Shown here: piece by piece, positions 52,994-62,366 of the stretch | How the letters are laid out: each line of letters starts with the position of its first letter | Numbering within the stretch: position 1 is the stretch's first letter | Source of the DNA: Arthrobacter sp. Leaf141 | Lineage (GTDB): Bacteria; Actinomycetota; Actinomycetes; Actinomycetales; Micrococcaceae | Length of the DNA: 64,000 bases | NCBI RefSeq assembly: GCF_001424565.1 | Contig: NZ_LMOL01000016.1 | Span: 284,523 to 348,522, forward strand | Direction of reading: 5' to 3' | Notes under the pieces: model-generated | Seen by the model: the letters and a program-made list of their open reading frames with translations, nothing else | Told to the model about the DNA's origin: nothing | Database searches by the model: none | Position numbers and translations under genes: made by a program

Positions 52994-55876
52994 ATGTCAT
53001 CAAAAGTTTTCGACTACTTCGAACAAGTCGAGCTACCCACGCCGACACTCGAGACCACCGAGGTCTTGGAGCTTGTCGCCAGCACCTTCGGTTTGCAGGT
53101 CTCGGTCCAGGCTCTGGGCAGCCAGCAGGATCAAAACTTCAGGCTGTTCAACCACGGATCACCCCACCCTTTGGGAGTGCTCAAGCTCAGTAATCCGGTC
53201 TTCAGCGCCGCCGAGATTCACATGCAGGACCAGGCCGCGATCATCTTGTCGAAAAGCCAGAGCACGCTTCGTATCCCTCGCATCGTGACGGGCCCACGGG
53301 GCCCAATGTCAGCTTGGTGGGAGACTTCGCAGGGCCGCATCCATGCCCGGGTGATTGAGAACATCGCGGGCCTCACGTTGACGGGATCCGGATACCTGGC
53401 TCCTGATGTGGTCGCGCGTATGGGAGAGATCGCGGCCAGGACGAGCCTGGCTCTCGCGGATTTTGAGCACGTCGGAACGAGTCGGGTCCTGCAGTGGGAT
53501 CTCCGCCACGCCAGGAGGGTGATCGAGAGGCTTCTTCCGCTCGAACCGGACAGAGCAATCCGGGATTTTGTTGAGGAATCCACCCTGCGCGCGTCCCGTG
53601 TCCTTGAAGCCGTAGAAGACTTACTTCCGGTGCAAGCCGGACACTTCGACATCACCGATGACAACGTTCTTCGGCCTGACGGAGGGCGGTTGCCCGATGC
53701 TGTCATCGACTTCGGTGATGTGTGTGCCTCGTGGCGGGTAGGGGAACTAGCGATCACCGTCTCCTCATTACTGCACCACGACGCAGCGACCCCCGCAACG
53801 ACGTTGCCCGCGATCCGGGCCTTCCACTCGTTGCGGCCCCTCGGGGAGAACGAAGTTACTGCGCTGTGGGCGCTGGTGGTTCTGCGTGGCGCTGTCCTGG
53901 TTCTGAGTGGCCGTCATCAGGTCAGACTGGATGAGGCAAATTCCTACGCGGATGCCGCCCTGGAGCGCGAATTCCGCGTTCTCTCTGTTGCGGCGTCCGT
54001 CCCCCCCGAGGTGATGACCGGTGCCATCCGGCAAGCTCTCAGGATGCCCCCCCGTGCACGTCGCCCCTGGAACCACACTTCAGTGCTGGCGCCCCTTGGT
54101 GTCGTTACAACACTCGACGGTGGAACGGCCTCGGCGTTAAATGACGATGGCGCATGGATGAAAGAGAGGACCCTTGATGAGGCTGCGGCCGAGGCGCTCA
54201 ACGCCGGAGCTGACGCAGCTGTTCTGCCCGCCTGGCGACCGGTTCTAACCGCTGCTCCAATACGGACGCCGTCAGCGCCTGAGACGATTCCGACGGGTCT
54301 GACACTCTGGCTCTCCGCGCCAAGGCCGCTTGCAAAGGAGGCTCATGTTTCGAGAGTCAATTTCGACAGTATCGCCGTCTCAATCGCCGACGAGGTCATC
54401 ACGATATCGGCACCAGGTCTGGGCGATCAAGCCAATCATGCGCTTCCGGCGCGCACTCGGCTCTTTGTGCAGCGCGACCGGCGCGGCGTATCCGATGCCC
54501 CCACTCTAGTAACAGCCGATCTCGCGGCGGGATGGGCAGCGGTTCTGGACGATCCTGCACCTGCTCTTGGACTCGCATGCACTGAGACGTCGCTGCATGA
54601 TGACGTCCTCGCACGCCGGGACGCTGTTCTCGCAGAGGTCCAGGAACACTACTATGCGGTGCCACCCCAAATTGAACGTGGATGGCGGGAGTATCTCATC
54701 GGAATCGACGGCCGGGTCTATCTCGACATGGTCAACAACGTCGCATCAGTTGGGCATGCCCACCCACGGGTGACCGAAGCAGCGACCCGGCAAATGCGGC
54801 TCCTCAACACAAACTCGCGTTTCCATTACCGCGCGATCGCGGACTATGCCGAGCGGATTGTCGCTACATTACCGGATGAGCTCGACACTGTATTTTTTGT
54901 CAATTCCGGCTCCGAGGCGACTGATTTGGCCATCCGGCTCGCGATGGCAAGTACAGGGCGGCGGGACATTGTCGCAATGCGTGAGTCCTATCACGGGTGG
55001 ACTTTTGCAAGTGACGCCGTTTCCACCTCGATCGCAGACAATCCTGCGGCGCTCGGGTCCAGACCGGAGTGGGTGCATACCGTGGCGGCGGCGAACTCAT
55101 ATCGGGGAGAGTTACGCGGCCCCGACGCCGCAGGATATGCGTCGAAGGCAGTGCAGATGATCGACAATCTTGCTGCCGCGGGCACTGTGCCAGCGGGTTT
55201 TATTTGCGAGTCGTACTTCGGCAACGCGGGGGGCGTCGCGCTGCCGGACGGTTACCTGAAGGAGGTATACGCAGCGATCCGCAAACATGGTGGAATCGCA
55301 ATCGCCGATGAGGTGCAGGTTGGCTTTGGACGTCTTGGGGACTGGTTTTGGGGTTTCCAGCAGCAGGGAGCAGTTCCGGACGTCGTCGCTGTCGCCAAGT
55401 CCATTGGAGCTGGCCAACCCATCGGGGCTGTCGTCACCCGTCGCGAGATCGCCAATCGCTATCGCACGCAGGGCTACTTTTTCTCGTCGACTGGAGGATC
55501 GCCGGTTTCGTCGGTCATAGGCATGGCGGTGCTTGACATCATCCAAGATGAAGGCTTACAGGAAAACGCTCGCATCGTCGGTACTCACCTTAAGAACCGC
55601 CTTGAGGTGCTTGGCAAGGCATATGGCCTGGTCGGGGCCATCCACGGGTCGGGACTCTACCTCGGCCTTGAGTTCGTCAAAAACCGGGTAACCCTTGAAC
55701 CCGCGACGGAAGAAACAGCGGCCATCTGCAACCGGCTGCTCGAACTAGGAGTCTTCATGCAGCCCACCGGCGACTACCTGAATGTCCTGAAGATTAAGCC
55801 GCCGCTGTGCGTTTCAAAGGAGTCAGCCGACTACTTCGTCGACAGCCTTGCCCACGTTCTTGAAACGGGGTGGTGA
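52994..55876 (+). CDS. fusion of APH-type small-molecule kinase and class III aminotransferase
   Basis: 960 residues from ATG 52994 (GAGGAA 5 nt before it). Residues about 30-330 are a choline/hydroxylysine-kinase-like domain with the catalytic loop AGHFDITDDNVLRP and metal motif AVIDFGDVCASW. Residues about 530-960 are a class III PLP enzyme: NNVASVGHAHPRVTEAATRQ, NSGSEATDLAIRLA, ADEVQVGFGRLG and the PLP-Lys in VAVAKSIGAGQPIGAVVTRR. Related three-domain proteins carry an M23-peptidase-like part in the middle; here residues 350-530 show no HxxxD or HxH zinc motif. Human relatives of each half handle hydroxylysine and phosphoethanolamine, so this protein may phosphorylate a hydroxy-amine and then remove phosphate and ammonia. 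Its stop overlaps the deiminase start. Confidence 0.9.
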   Translation: MSSKVFDYFEQVELPTPTLETTEVLELVASTFGLQVSVQALGSQQDQNFRLFNHGSPHPLGVLKLSNPVFSAAEIHMQDQAAIILSKSQSTLRIPRIVTGPRGPMSAWWETSQGRIHARVIENIAGLTLTGSGYLAPDVVARMGEIAARTSLALADFEHVGTSRVLQWDLRHARRVIERLLPLEPDRAIRDFVEESTLRASRVLEAVEDLLPVQAGHFDITDDNVLRPDGGRLPDAVIDFGDVCASWRVGELAITVSSLLHHDAATPATTLPAIRAFHSLRPLGENEVTALWALVVLRGAVLVLSGRHQVRLDEANSYADAALEREFRVLSVAASVPPEVMTGAIRQALRMPPRARRPWNHTSVLAPLGVVTTLDGGTASALNDDGAWMKERTLDEAAAEALNAGADAAVLPAWRPVLTAAPIRTPSAPETIPTGLTLWLSAPRPLAKEAHVSRVNFDSIAVSIADEVITISAPGLGDQANHALPARTRLFVQRDRRGVSDAPTLVTADLAAGWAAVLDDPAPALGLACTETSLHDDVLARRDAVLAEVQEHYYAVPPQIERGWREYLIGIDGRVYLDMVNNVASVGHAHPRVTEAATRQMRLLNTNSRFHYRAIADYAERIVATLPDELDTVFFVNSGSEATDLAIRLAMASTGRRDIVAMRESYHGWTFASDAVSTSIADNPAALGSRPEWVHTVAAANSYRGELRGPDAAGYASKAVQMIDNLAAAGTVPAGFICESYFGNAGGVALPDGYLKEVYAAIRKHGGIAIADEVQVGFGRLGDWFWGFQQQGAVPDVVAVAKSIGAGQPIGAVVTRREIANRYRTQGYFFSSTGGSPVSSVIGMAVLDIIQDEGLQENARIVGTHLKNRLEVLGKAYGLVGAIHGSGLYLGLEFVKNRVTLEPATEETAAICNRLLELGVFMQPTGDYLNVLKIKPPLCVSKESADYFVDSLAHVLETGW

Positions 55877-55881
55877 CGCTC

Positions 55882-56907
55882 ATGTGGCAGATGCCTTCAG
55901 AGACCGCCAAGCACACGCGTACTTGGATGGCCTTCCCCCGAGAAGGTTACACACTCGGATCGACCGCGACGGCGAAGGAGGCCGGCTACGCTGCCTGGAC
56001 AGAAGTAGCACACGCGATTGTCCCGTTCGAGCCGGTATCCATGGTCGTGGACCCAAGCGAGATTTCACGTGCGCGGAGGGTGCTTGATTCTTCGATCGAA
56101 CTCATAGAGGCGCCCCTGGATGAATTCTGGATGCGGGATATAGGTCCCACCTTCGTTGTCGACCGGGACCGGCCCGGCGCCCTCGGGGCCGTCGACTGGA
56201 TCTTCAACGGCTGGGGCGCGCCGGCCTGGGCTGACTGGCAAAAGTCAGCACACATCGCACGTTTGATCGGCGAGCACCTCGGAGCCGAAATCCTCAGTTC
56301 GCCACTGGTCGCTGAGGGGGGCGGCCTCCATGTAGACGGCACCGGCACCGTGTTGCTGACCGAGACTGTTCAACTCGATCCGCGTCGGAACCCCTACGCC
56401 GATCGATCGCGGGTCGAAGCTGAAATGGAGCGGACAATCGGAGCGACCCAGGCTATCTGGCTCTCGCGAGGCTTGACCAGAGACTATGACGAGCTCGGCA
56501 CCAACGGACACGTGGATATGGTAGCCACCTTCGCCGCACCGGATCGTGTTCTCCTTCACGCCCAGGAAAACTCCGAGCACCCAGACTGGGAAGTCAGCCG
56601 GCTGCTTCGCCGAGAGCTCCAGGAAGCCTTCGACGTGATGGGCCGCAGCGTTGAAATCACCGACCTGCCTGCTCCCTCTACTCTTCATGACAGCGTGAAC
56701 TTCGTTGATTGGAGCTACGTCAACCATCTCGTCGTCAACGACGGAGTCATCGCCTGCGGGTTCGGGGAGGCCCACGCTGACGCCCGAGCACGGGAGATAC
56801 TATCCGACGCCTACCCGGGCCGCCAGGTTGTGACTGTTGATGCCCGGGAACTATTCATCCGAGGCGGCGGCATTCACTGCATCACTCAACAGCAACCGGC
56901 TGTCTGA
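55882..56907 (+). CDS. aguA: agmatine deiminase family protein
   Basis: 341 residues from ATG 55882; GTG 55873 overlapping the previous stop (GTGA) and GTG 55870 are alternatives. Family motifs are WQMPSETAKHTRTWMAFPRE at the start, DEFWMRDIGPTFVVD, VAEGGGLHVDGTGTVLLTE, GHVDMVATF (catalytic His and Asp) and GGGIHCITQQQP with the nucleophilic Cys near the end. It converts agmatine (or a related guanidino compound) to the N-carbamoyl amine and ammonia. Arg/Glu residues around the site are kept. A broken relative stands at 50281-50540. The product would need a carbamoyl hydrolase, which the amidase or amidohydrolase of this operon might supply. Confidence 0.9.
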   Translation: MWQMPSETAKHTRTWMAFPREGYTLGSTATAKEAGYAAWTEVAHAIVPFEPVSMVVDPSEISRARRVLDSSIELIEAPLDEFWMRDIGPTFVVDRDRPGALGAVDWIFNGWGAPAWADWQKSAHIARLIGEHLGAEILSSPLVAEGGGLHVDGTGTVLLTETVQLDPRRNPYADRSRVEAEMERTIGATQAIWLSRGLTRDYDELGTNGHVDMVATFAAPDRVLLHAQENSEHPDWEVSRLLRRELQEAFDVMGRSVEITDLPAPSTLHDSVNFVDWSYVNHLVVNDGVIACGFGEAHADARAREILSDAYPGRQVVTVDARELFIRGGGIHCITQQQPAV

Positions 56908-56957
56908 GCACCTAACCACCTATTTACGGCAAAGGCGCCGTGAAAGGACATCATGAC

Positions 56958-58202
56958 ATGACAAGTCCACAACTTGACACCCGGCTTCCTCTGAACAGTA
57001 GACGCGCTACGTCCGTCTTCGGGCTCTCCGTGCTCGGCTTGCTTACCGCCAACCTCCTTCCGTTCATGGTGATCGCTCTGGAGCAGTCTTTAGAACTCAC
57101 TGTCACTGAGGCGGGAGGGGTGATGACAGGCTCTTTGTTGGCCACAGCCATCGGTTGCATAGCGAGCACCCGCCTCGCAGACGGTAACCGACGCATCCTG
57201 TTGGCAAGAATCAGCCTCGCACTCTCCACAATCGCGTTCACAGCGGCAGCGTTCGGCATGGGTGCCCCTGTGACTATCACCGCGGTCATCCTGGGTGGTG
57301 CGGGCCTTGGTGGGGCGCTTTCCGCCAGCGGCGCGGCGCTGGCTGCTTTGCGTAATCCGAACCGGATGTCAGCGGCGAACGGCATCGTTAATCGGGCAGT
57401 AGTCACAGTCTTGCTGGGGATCGTACCCCTGTTCGGGATAGTCCTTGGAAGCATCTTTGGACTGGTTGCCGCGATATCAGCCAGCCTTCTTATCGTTGCC
57501 GCATGGCTCCCACGCGCACCCTTGGCCGATAAGCCGCCTACCGCACCGGCAGGCGACGCAGTGCCAAGTCTGACAGGAGGGCAGCCAAGTCGTTTGACCA
57601 CCACCGCCGGTTTCGCGTTGTTGGGTATGTATGCACTCTGGGCTGTCAGCGAAGATTCGGTCTGGGCGCTGGCCGGTACGATGGGCGCCACCCAGTCCGG
57701 CCTCTCGGATGCGGGCATCGGCCTGGTCCTGAGCACCTCCAGTGCTGGCGGTCTGGTGGCCGCTGTGCTGCTCACATGGGTAGGAGCACGGTTTGGCCGA
57801 GCTGCCCCGTTAGCCGTGTTGCTGATATTGGGAGGCATGCTCAAGCTGGCTGCGGCCCTCACGACCGACCCGGCCTTGTATATGCTCGTTTTGATCCTGT
57901 GGAACACCGCATATATGGCAGTCTTTCTGCTCTTCATCGCTACCGCAGCCGCACTTGATACCAACGGGCGCTTCTCCGGCCCTGCCATCGGCGTCTATCT
58001 CTTCGGCTCGAGCTTTTCCCCGGTAATTGGAGGATGGCTTGCTGAAACCTTCGGATATGCAGGTTTCGGCTGGGTTGTCGCGCTAGTGAGCTGGGTGCTC
58101 GTGATTCCAGTGGTGATAGTCGCCAGAGTATCTACCCGTTTGGAAAGACAGGAAAGCGCGCTTCACCTGGCCGCGACCGCTTCAGAAGAAGGCCTACGAT
58201 GA
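56958..58202 (+). CDS. MFS transporter
   Basis: 414 residues from ATG 56958 (AAAGGA before it). Twelve membrane segments can be traced, with SVFGLSVLGLLTANLLPFMV in the first and RNPNRMSAANGIVNRAVVTV near segment 5. The group is that of small drug- or sugar-efflux carriers. In this operon it may export a product or import the substrate. Its end overlaps the amidohydrolase start (ATGA). Confidence 0.88.
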   Translation: MTSPQLDTRLPLNSRRATSVFGLSVLGLLTANLLPFMVIALEQSLELTVTEAGGVMTGSLLATAIGCIASTRLADGNRRILLARISLALSTIAFTAAAFGMGAPVTITAVILGGAGLGGALSASGAALAALRNPNRMSAANGIVNRAVVTVLLGIVPLFGIVLGSIFGLVAAISASLLIVAAWLPRAPLADKPPTAPAGDAVPSLTGGQPSRLTTTAGFALLGMYALWAVSEDSVWALAGTMGATQSGLSDAGIGLVLSTSSAGGLVAAVLLTWVGARFGRAAPLAVLLILGGMLKLAAALTTDPALYMLVLILWNTAYMAVFLLFIATAAALDTNGRFSGPAIGVYLFGSSFSPVIGGWLAETFGYAGFGWVVALVSWVLVIPVVIVARVSTRLERQESALHLAATASEEGLR

Positions 58203-59881
58203 ACCGAATTGTGCTGACCGACGCACGTTTGCTCAACCCAGCGACCGCTGTTGCCAACGGCACCCCGGACCTTGAAAGAACCACCATCGTCCTGGACCAG
58301 GGACTTATCTCCGAAATTGCACCCACCGTCGAACCAAGTATCGGCGACGAGGTCATTGCCCTCAATGGCCAGGTCGTCACACCCGGGTTCGTTGACTCCC
58401 ACGTCCACCTCGTGTGGGCCGGTGAAAGCCTCGCGAAGGTGGCGCTTACCGACGCATCGGACTTGCCGGAGATTCAGCGCCGTCTCAGCGCAGAACGCCA
58501 ACGACTCGGCGACAACGCTAAAATACTGCTCGGTAAGGGGTGGCTGTTCGACGCCGTCGGTGGCGAGCCCACCGCCGAGATGATCGATGCAGTTGTTTCC
58601 GACATCCCCGTTTTTCTCGACTCGAACGACATGCATTCGATATGGGTCAACAGCGCCGCCCTCGAGGCGATGGGCATCGACGCGGCGACTCCAGATCCTC
58701 CATCCGGCCAACTGTCCAGGCTGCCATCCGGTCAGCCTGCCGGCATGCTCTACGAACGGGCCGCACATGAAATTGGTTGGGCCTACCTCACGGCGAGAAC
58801 CTCCGACGAGGAGCGCGGAGCATCCGTGCTCCGCGCCCTCGATGCTTTCGCCGCCGCCGGCGTAACGTCTGTGATTGATATGGGCATGGACGAGCCGGGG
58901 TGGCGGGCACTGCAGAGCGTTACGGCCGCGCACGGCGGCACGCTCCCTGTGAGGGTGGCCGCCCACTGGCTCGTCGCAGATACCGGCGATACGACGACCA
59001 ACCTCACGCAGGTCCGCCGCGCCCTTGAGCTGGCTGCTGAGTCCACTGAGTGGCTGAGCGTCATCGGAATCAAACTGGTTCTCGATGGGGTAATTGACGC
59101 CTGTACAGCGGCGATGAATCAGCCGTACAGCACCGGAGGCAACGGAGACCTGATGTGGGACATTGATCGGCTCCGGGAAGTATCCCTGTCAGCCGACGCC
59201 TCCGGTCTCCGCATCGCAATGCATGCCATAGGTGACCACGCGAGCGATGTCGCACTCGATGTATTGGAGTCTGTCATCGAAACGAATCCGATTTGGGACC
59301 GTCGCCCTAGACTCGAGCACTTAGAAATAGTCTCTGAAAACACTCCTGAGCGAATGGCTGCCTTGGGAATCACCGCGTCCGTCCAACCAGTGCACGCAGA
59401 TCCTGCGATCCAACCAAACTGGCGGGCTCAAATCGGCGACGATCGTATCGAGCACGGATACCCGTGGCGCTCATTCAGCGACGCCGGGGCGCTCGTAGCC
59501 TTCGGAACAGACGCCCCAACAGCTCCACACGAAGCCTTGGTCAATCTATACATCGCGACGACGCGAAAGTCCGTCATAGACCCAGAACTGCCCGCAAACA
59601 CCCCACATTCGGCCATACCGGCCGACCAAGCGCTCCGTCACGCAACAGTCGATTCCGCGACCTCCTACGCCGTCGAAGACCGAATAGGACACCTCCGCCG
59701 CGGATATTTGGCTGATCTCGTAGTCCTCAGCCGCCATCCTTTTGAACCTGGAGGACTGCGAGAGAACACCGTTGTGTGGACATTCTCCGCTGGCCGTATT
59801 ATCCACCCAGCAAAATCCGCTCCTGACTCCGATAATGCTGCCCCGGAAGTAGGACCTACCCAGCTGAAGGAGGCCCAGTGA
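58199..59881 (+). CDS. amidohydrolase of the YtcJ-like family
   Basis: 560 residues. The metal-site motif is VVTPGFVDSHVHLVWAGESL (HxH), then AMHAIGDHASD (His), RPRLEHLEIVSENTPERMAA (His) and LVAFGTDAPTAPHEALVNLY (Asp), followed by the C-terminal sandwich GYLADLVVLSRHPFEP. YtcJ-like enzymes (N-substituted formamide deformylase, LAF3 type) cut exocyclic C-N bonds in amides or carbamoyl groups. No signal peptide. It is coupled to both neighbours by overlapping codons and could act on the carbamoyl or formyl product of the deiminase. Confidence 0.9.
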   Translation: MNRIVLTDARLLNPATAVANGTPDLERTTIVLDQGLISEIAPTVEPSIGDEVIALNGQVVTPGFVDSHVHLVWAGESLAKVALTDASDLPEIQRRLSAERQRLGDNAKILLGKGWLFDAVGGEPTAEMIDAVVSDIPVFLDSNDMHSIWVNSAALEAMGIDAATPDPPSGQLSRLPSGQPAGMLYERAAHEIGWAYLTARTSDEERGASVLRALDAFAAAGVTSVIDMGMDEPGWRALQSVTAAHGGTLPVRVAAHWLVADTGDTTTNLTQVRRALELAAESTEWLSVIGIKLVLDGVIDACTAAMNQPYSTGGNGDLMWDIDRLREVSLSADASGLRIAMHAIGDHASDVALDVLESVIETNPIWDRRPRLEHLEIVSENTPERMAALGITASVQPVHADPAIQPNWRAQIGDDRIEHGYPWRSFSDAGALVAFGTDAPTAPHEALVNLYIATTRKSVIDPELPANTPHSAIPADQALRHATVDSATSYAVEDRIGHLRRGYLADLVVLSRHPFEPGGLRENTVVWTFSAGRIIHPAKSAPDSDNAAPEVGPTQLKEAQ

Positions 59882-60819
59882 CACTGAAACTCGACCCGAT
59901 TTTCGAAGAGTCCCATCCAACGGGAAGCCCCATCACGGTACCCTCCGTCCTATCAGGGGACGCAATCGGACTGCGCGCAAACCTTGACCCCCTGCTCGTC
60001 GATGCCTTTCGCGGATCCGATCCCGCACCTGACGTGAAACACCGGCCTGCAACAACGCGGCGCGGTGACGGTAAACCCATTCCCATGCGTTGGTACAAAA
60101 AAGACAACTCTGCGCCAGGCTCTGCAGTGATCTTCCTTCACGGTGGAGGAATGATCGCAGGTTCAGTTGAGATCTACGATCCATTCGTCAGACAGCACGT
60201 GCAGTGGTCCGGCGTCCCCATGCTTTCGGTGGACTACACGCTCGCTCCTGGAACCGGCGATGAGGCGCCCGCCTACGAGGCCCTTGCCGCCATCCAGTGG
60301 GTTCTGGACCATGCCGCTACTCTCCAGATCGACCCGGAGCGGGTGGCAATCATGGGTGATTCAGCAGGCGGAGGAATCGCTGCTGCTACCGCCATCCTCG
60401 CACGGGATCGGGGGATCAACATAGCGCAGCAGATCCTTGTATTTCCTATGCTCGATGATCGGACCCTGGAGATGGATCCCCAGGTGGCCAGGTTTGCCAC
60501 GTGGACTCACGAGGACAACTACACCGGCTGGCGGGCCTTGCTGGGGGACCGGCTCGGCAGTCCGCACGTCTCGGCATATTTTGCTCCCTCACGCCTTGAG
60601 GACTTTGCGGGCCTCGCCCCGGCATACATTGAAGTCGGGACCCTCGACCTTTTCCGCGACGAGTGCATCTCGTACGCGCAGCGGTTGCTAAGGGCCGGGG
60701 TTCAAACAGAGCTGCACGTCCACCCCGGCGCTCCACATGGGTACGATTCGCTGGCGTTGGGCTCTTCGTTTGCCGCTCGGTGGAAGGCAGACCGGGTACG
60801 GGTAATCAGAAACCTCTGA
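59878..60819 (+). CDS. alpha/beta hydrolase of the hormone-sensitive-lipase (HSL) family
   Basis: 313 residues from GTG 59878, overlapping the previous stop (GTGA). The oxyanion motif is VIFLHGGGMIAGS, the nucleophile elbow is MGDSAGGGIAAATAI, the Asp is in VGTLDLFRDE and the His in HPGAPHGYDS. HSL-family enzymes are cytoplasmic esterases of short acyl esters. It ends the operon; a small hairpin (ATCAGA/TCTGAT, 60804-60819) covers its stop codon. Confidence 0.92.
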   Translation: MTLKLDPIFEESHPTGSPITVPSVLSGDAIGLRANLDPLLVDAFRGSDPAPDVKHRPATTRRGDGKPIPMRWYKKDNSAPGSAVIFLHGGGMIAGSVEIYDPFVRQHVQWSGVPMLSVDYTLAPGTGDEAPAYEALAAIQWVLDHAATLQIDPERVAIMGDSAGGGIAAATAILARDRGINIAQQILVFPMLDDRTLEMDPQVARFATWTHEDNYTGWRALLGDRLGSPHVSAYFAPSRLEDFAGLAPAYIEVGTLDLFRDECISYAQRLLRAGVQTELHVHPGAPHGYDSLALGSSFAARWKADRVRVIRNL

Positions 60820-61403
60820 TCCAGTTGCCACATCCCGGAAAATCAGACCCAACCGGTTTGGACGTGCCTTGGGGATCTGATTCCGGAAAAGTTACCAATC
60901 TAGCCGATGCTTCTTAGCGGCTTTAAAAACTCGTTTCCAGCCTCGGGACATCAGCCCGTCCGTCTGCACGATTTCTCGTGCTGGGCTGTATGGATTGTCT
61001 GGTGGACGGAAAGGAAGAGGCATGAACGAGGTTGAATTGGGTCCTATCTGACGTTGTGGGGAGAGTGGGCAGACCGGCTTGCGGAGGCGGTGGTGATGTC
61101 CATGGCCGCGCCCTCGCCAGCGGGGAGTTTCAGTTCTCAGATGCCGCGTCCAGTTTTTGAAATGAGTTCACGCTCGAATTCGCCCAGAGCGGCGAAGACC
61201 TTCAGGGGTATTCTGGTGGTGTGTGAATCCGCTGCGCGGGTGTTGGTCGTGGTCAGAGCGCAGTTCTCGTGTGCAACAGGTGCCGCACATATTCTCGACT
61301 CCGCCACCCCATCCTTCGTACTTCCTGCTCGTGTGCTAACCCCGCGATCCGTGCTGAGCCCAAGACCTTCCTTGCGGCGGCCAGGCCGTGGTCGCGCTCG
61401 GGG
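60820..61403. other. intergenic region with recombinase remnant
   Basis: 584 bp. An imperfect inverted repeat (CCGGAA-A-ATCAGA at 60835-60847 with TCTGATTCCGG at 60876-60886) lies just after the esterase gene but without T-run. The middle is A+T-rich and non-coding. The serine-recombinase remnant at 61137-61227 lies inside it. Nothing else is recognised. Confidence 0.5.
61137..61227 (-). pseudogene. fragment of a serine recombinase (resolvase) gene
   Basis: On the minus strand the frame reads TTRIPLKVFAALGEFERELI then SKTGRGI and stop. FAALGEFEREL is the hallmark helix of the resolvase/invertase catalytic domain (usual form FAALAEFERDLIRERT). The rest of the domain and the DNA-binding part are missing. 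It marks an old mobile element at the right side of the catabolic island. Confidence 0.6.
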
Positions 61404-62366
61404 TCAGGCCGCCCGTAAGACGCACAACAAGTGCGGGGCGAAGTCTTCGCCGATTTCCAGCACCACGCGGCAATGTGCGCCGTGCTGTTCCGGGAACCCT
61501 GCGTACTGACCGCGGAGGTCACACGCCGTCTGACCGCGGCCGAGACCGTTGGTGGTATCCACCTGGACGCGAACGGTCGGGGCGAGGGTGGGTTCCACTC
61601 CTCTGACGGCGATGGCCGCGGCGAGGGGATCGTGCATCGCCGAGCATTCCCGGCCGAAGATGTCTACGTAGAAGCCGAAGTAGTGGCCCAGCATTTCACC
61701 GAGAGCCTGCGAGGCCGGGTGCTCCGAGGCGAGGAGTTCTTGCCGGTGGTTCTCCTCCAGGACGTTGGTCATGGTGACATCCAGGGGTACCAGGGTGACG
61801 TTCCAGTCGGCAGCCAGCACCTCAGCAGCGGCCTCGGGATCGTTGGCGATGTTCGCCTCGGCCACCGCCGAAATGTTCCCCGGGACCAGTGCCGCGCCGC
61901 CCATGATGGTGACCTCGGCAATGAGCTCGGGCAGCCTGGGTTCCAGGCGCAGAGCCTCGGCAATATTGGTCAACGGGCCGATGGCCACCAAACGCAAATC
62001 CCCCGCGTACTTGTGGGCCAACTGGACCAACAGTTCCGCAGCCGTGGCTTTCACCGGTTCGCGGTCTGATGGGACCAGGTCCACGCCGCCGATTCCGTTG
62101 TCGCCGTGGACGTGCGGGGCGCCACCGTGGAAGGTGCCCGCCTGTGGATCGTGCGCACCCACAGCCACGGGGATGTCCGGGTGGCCGGCCAAGTTCAGCA
62201 GGTCCAGGGTGTTTCGGGCTCCGTTGGCTGCACTGACGTTGCCGCTCACGGTGCCGATGCCGACGAGGTCGGCCCGCGGGGAGGCCAGGAGGTAGACCAG
62301 TGCGAGGGCGTCGTCGATGCCGGTATCGCAGTCGAGGAAGAAGGGGGCGACGGTTCGCTGGATCAA
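61404..62366 (-). CDS. nucleoside hydrolase (inosine-uridine preferring type)
   Basis: 320 residues from TTG 62366 with an A/G-rich ribosome site (GAGAAG); TTG 62384 is an alternative. The calcium-site motif is FFLDCDTGIDDALALVYLL (DxDxGxDDA), with ALVPGNISAVAEANIANDPE (the NxxxxxEFN-like region) and MHDPLAAAIAV (His-Asp). It cleaves ribonucleosides to base and ribose. The ribokinase encoded upstream on the same strand would phosphorylate the ribose. Confidence 0.92.
   Translation of the reverse strand: MIQRTVAPFFLDCDTGIDDALALVYLLASPRADLVGIGTVSGNVSAANGARNTLDLLNLAGHPDIPVAVGAHDPQAGTFHGGAPHVHGDNGIGGVDLVPSDREPVKATAAELLVQLAHKYAGDLRLVAIGPLTNIAEALRLEPRLPELIAEVTIMGGAALVPGNISAVAEANIANDPEAAAEVLAADWNVTLVPLDVTMTNVLEENHRQELLASEHPASQALGEMLGHYFGFYVDIFGRECSAMHDPLAAAIAVRGVEPTLAPTVRVQVDTTNGLGRGQTACDLRGQYAGFPEQHGAHCRVVLEIGEDFAPHLLCVLRAA

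Noticed and set aside
60835-60886. Terminator after the HSL esterase gene
   Set aside because: The inverted repeat has a bulge, a 28-nt loop and is followed by A residues, not T; kept only as a description of the gap.
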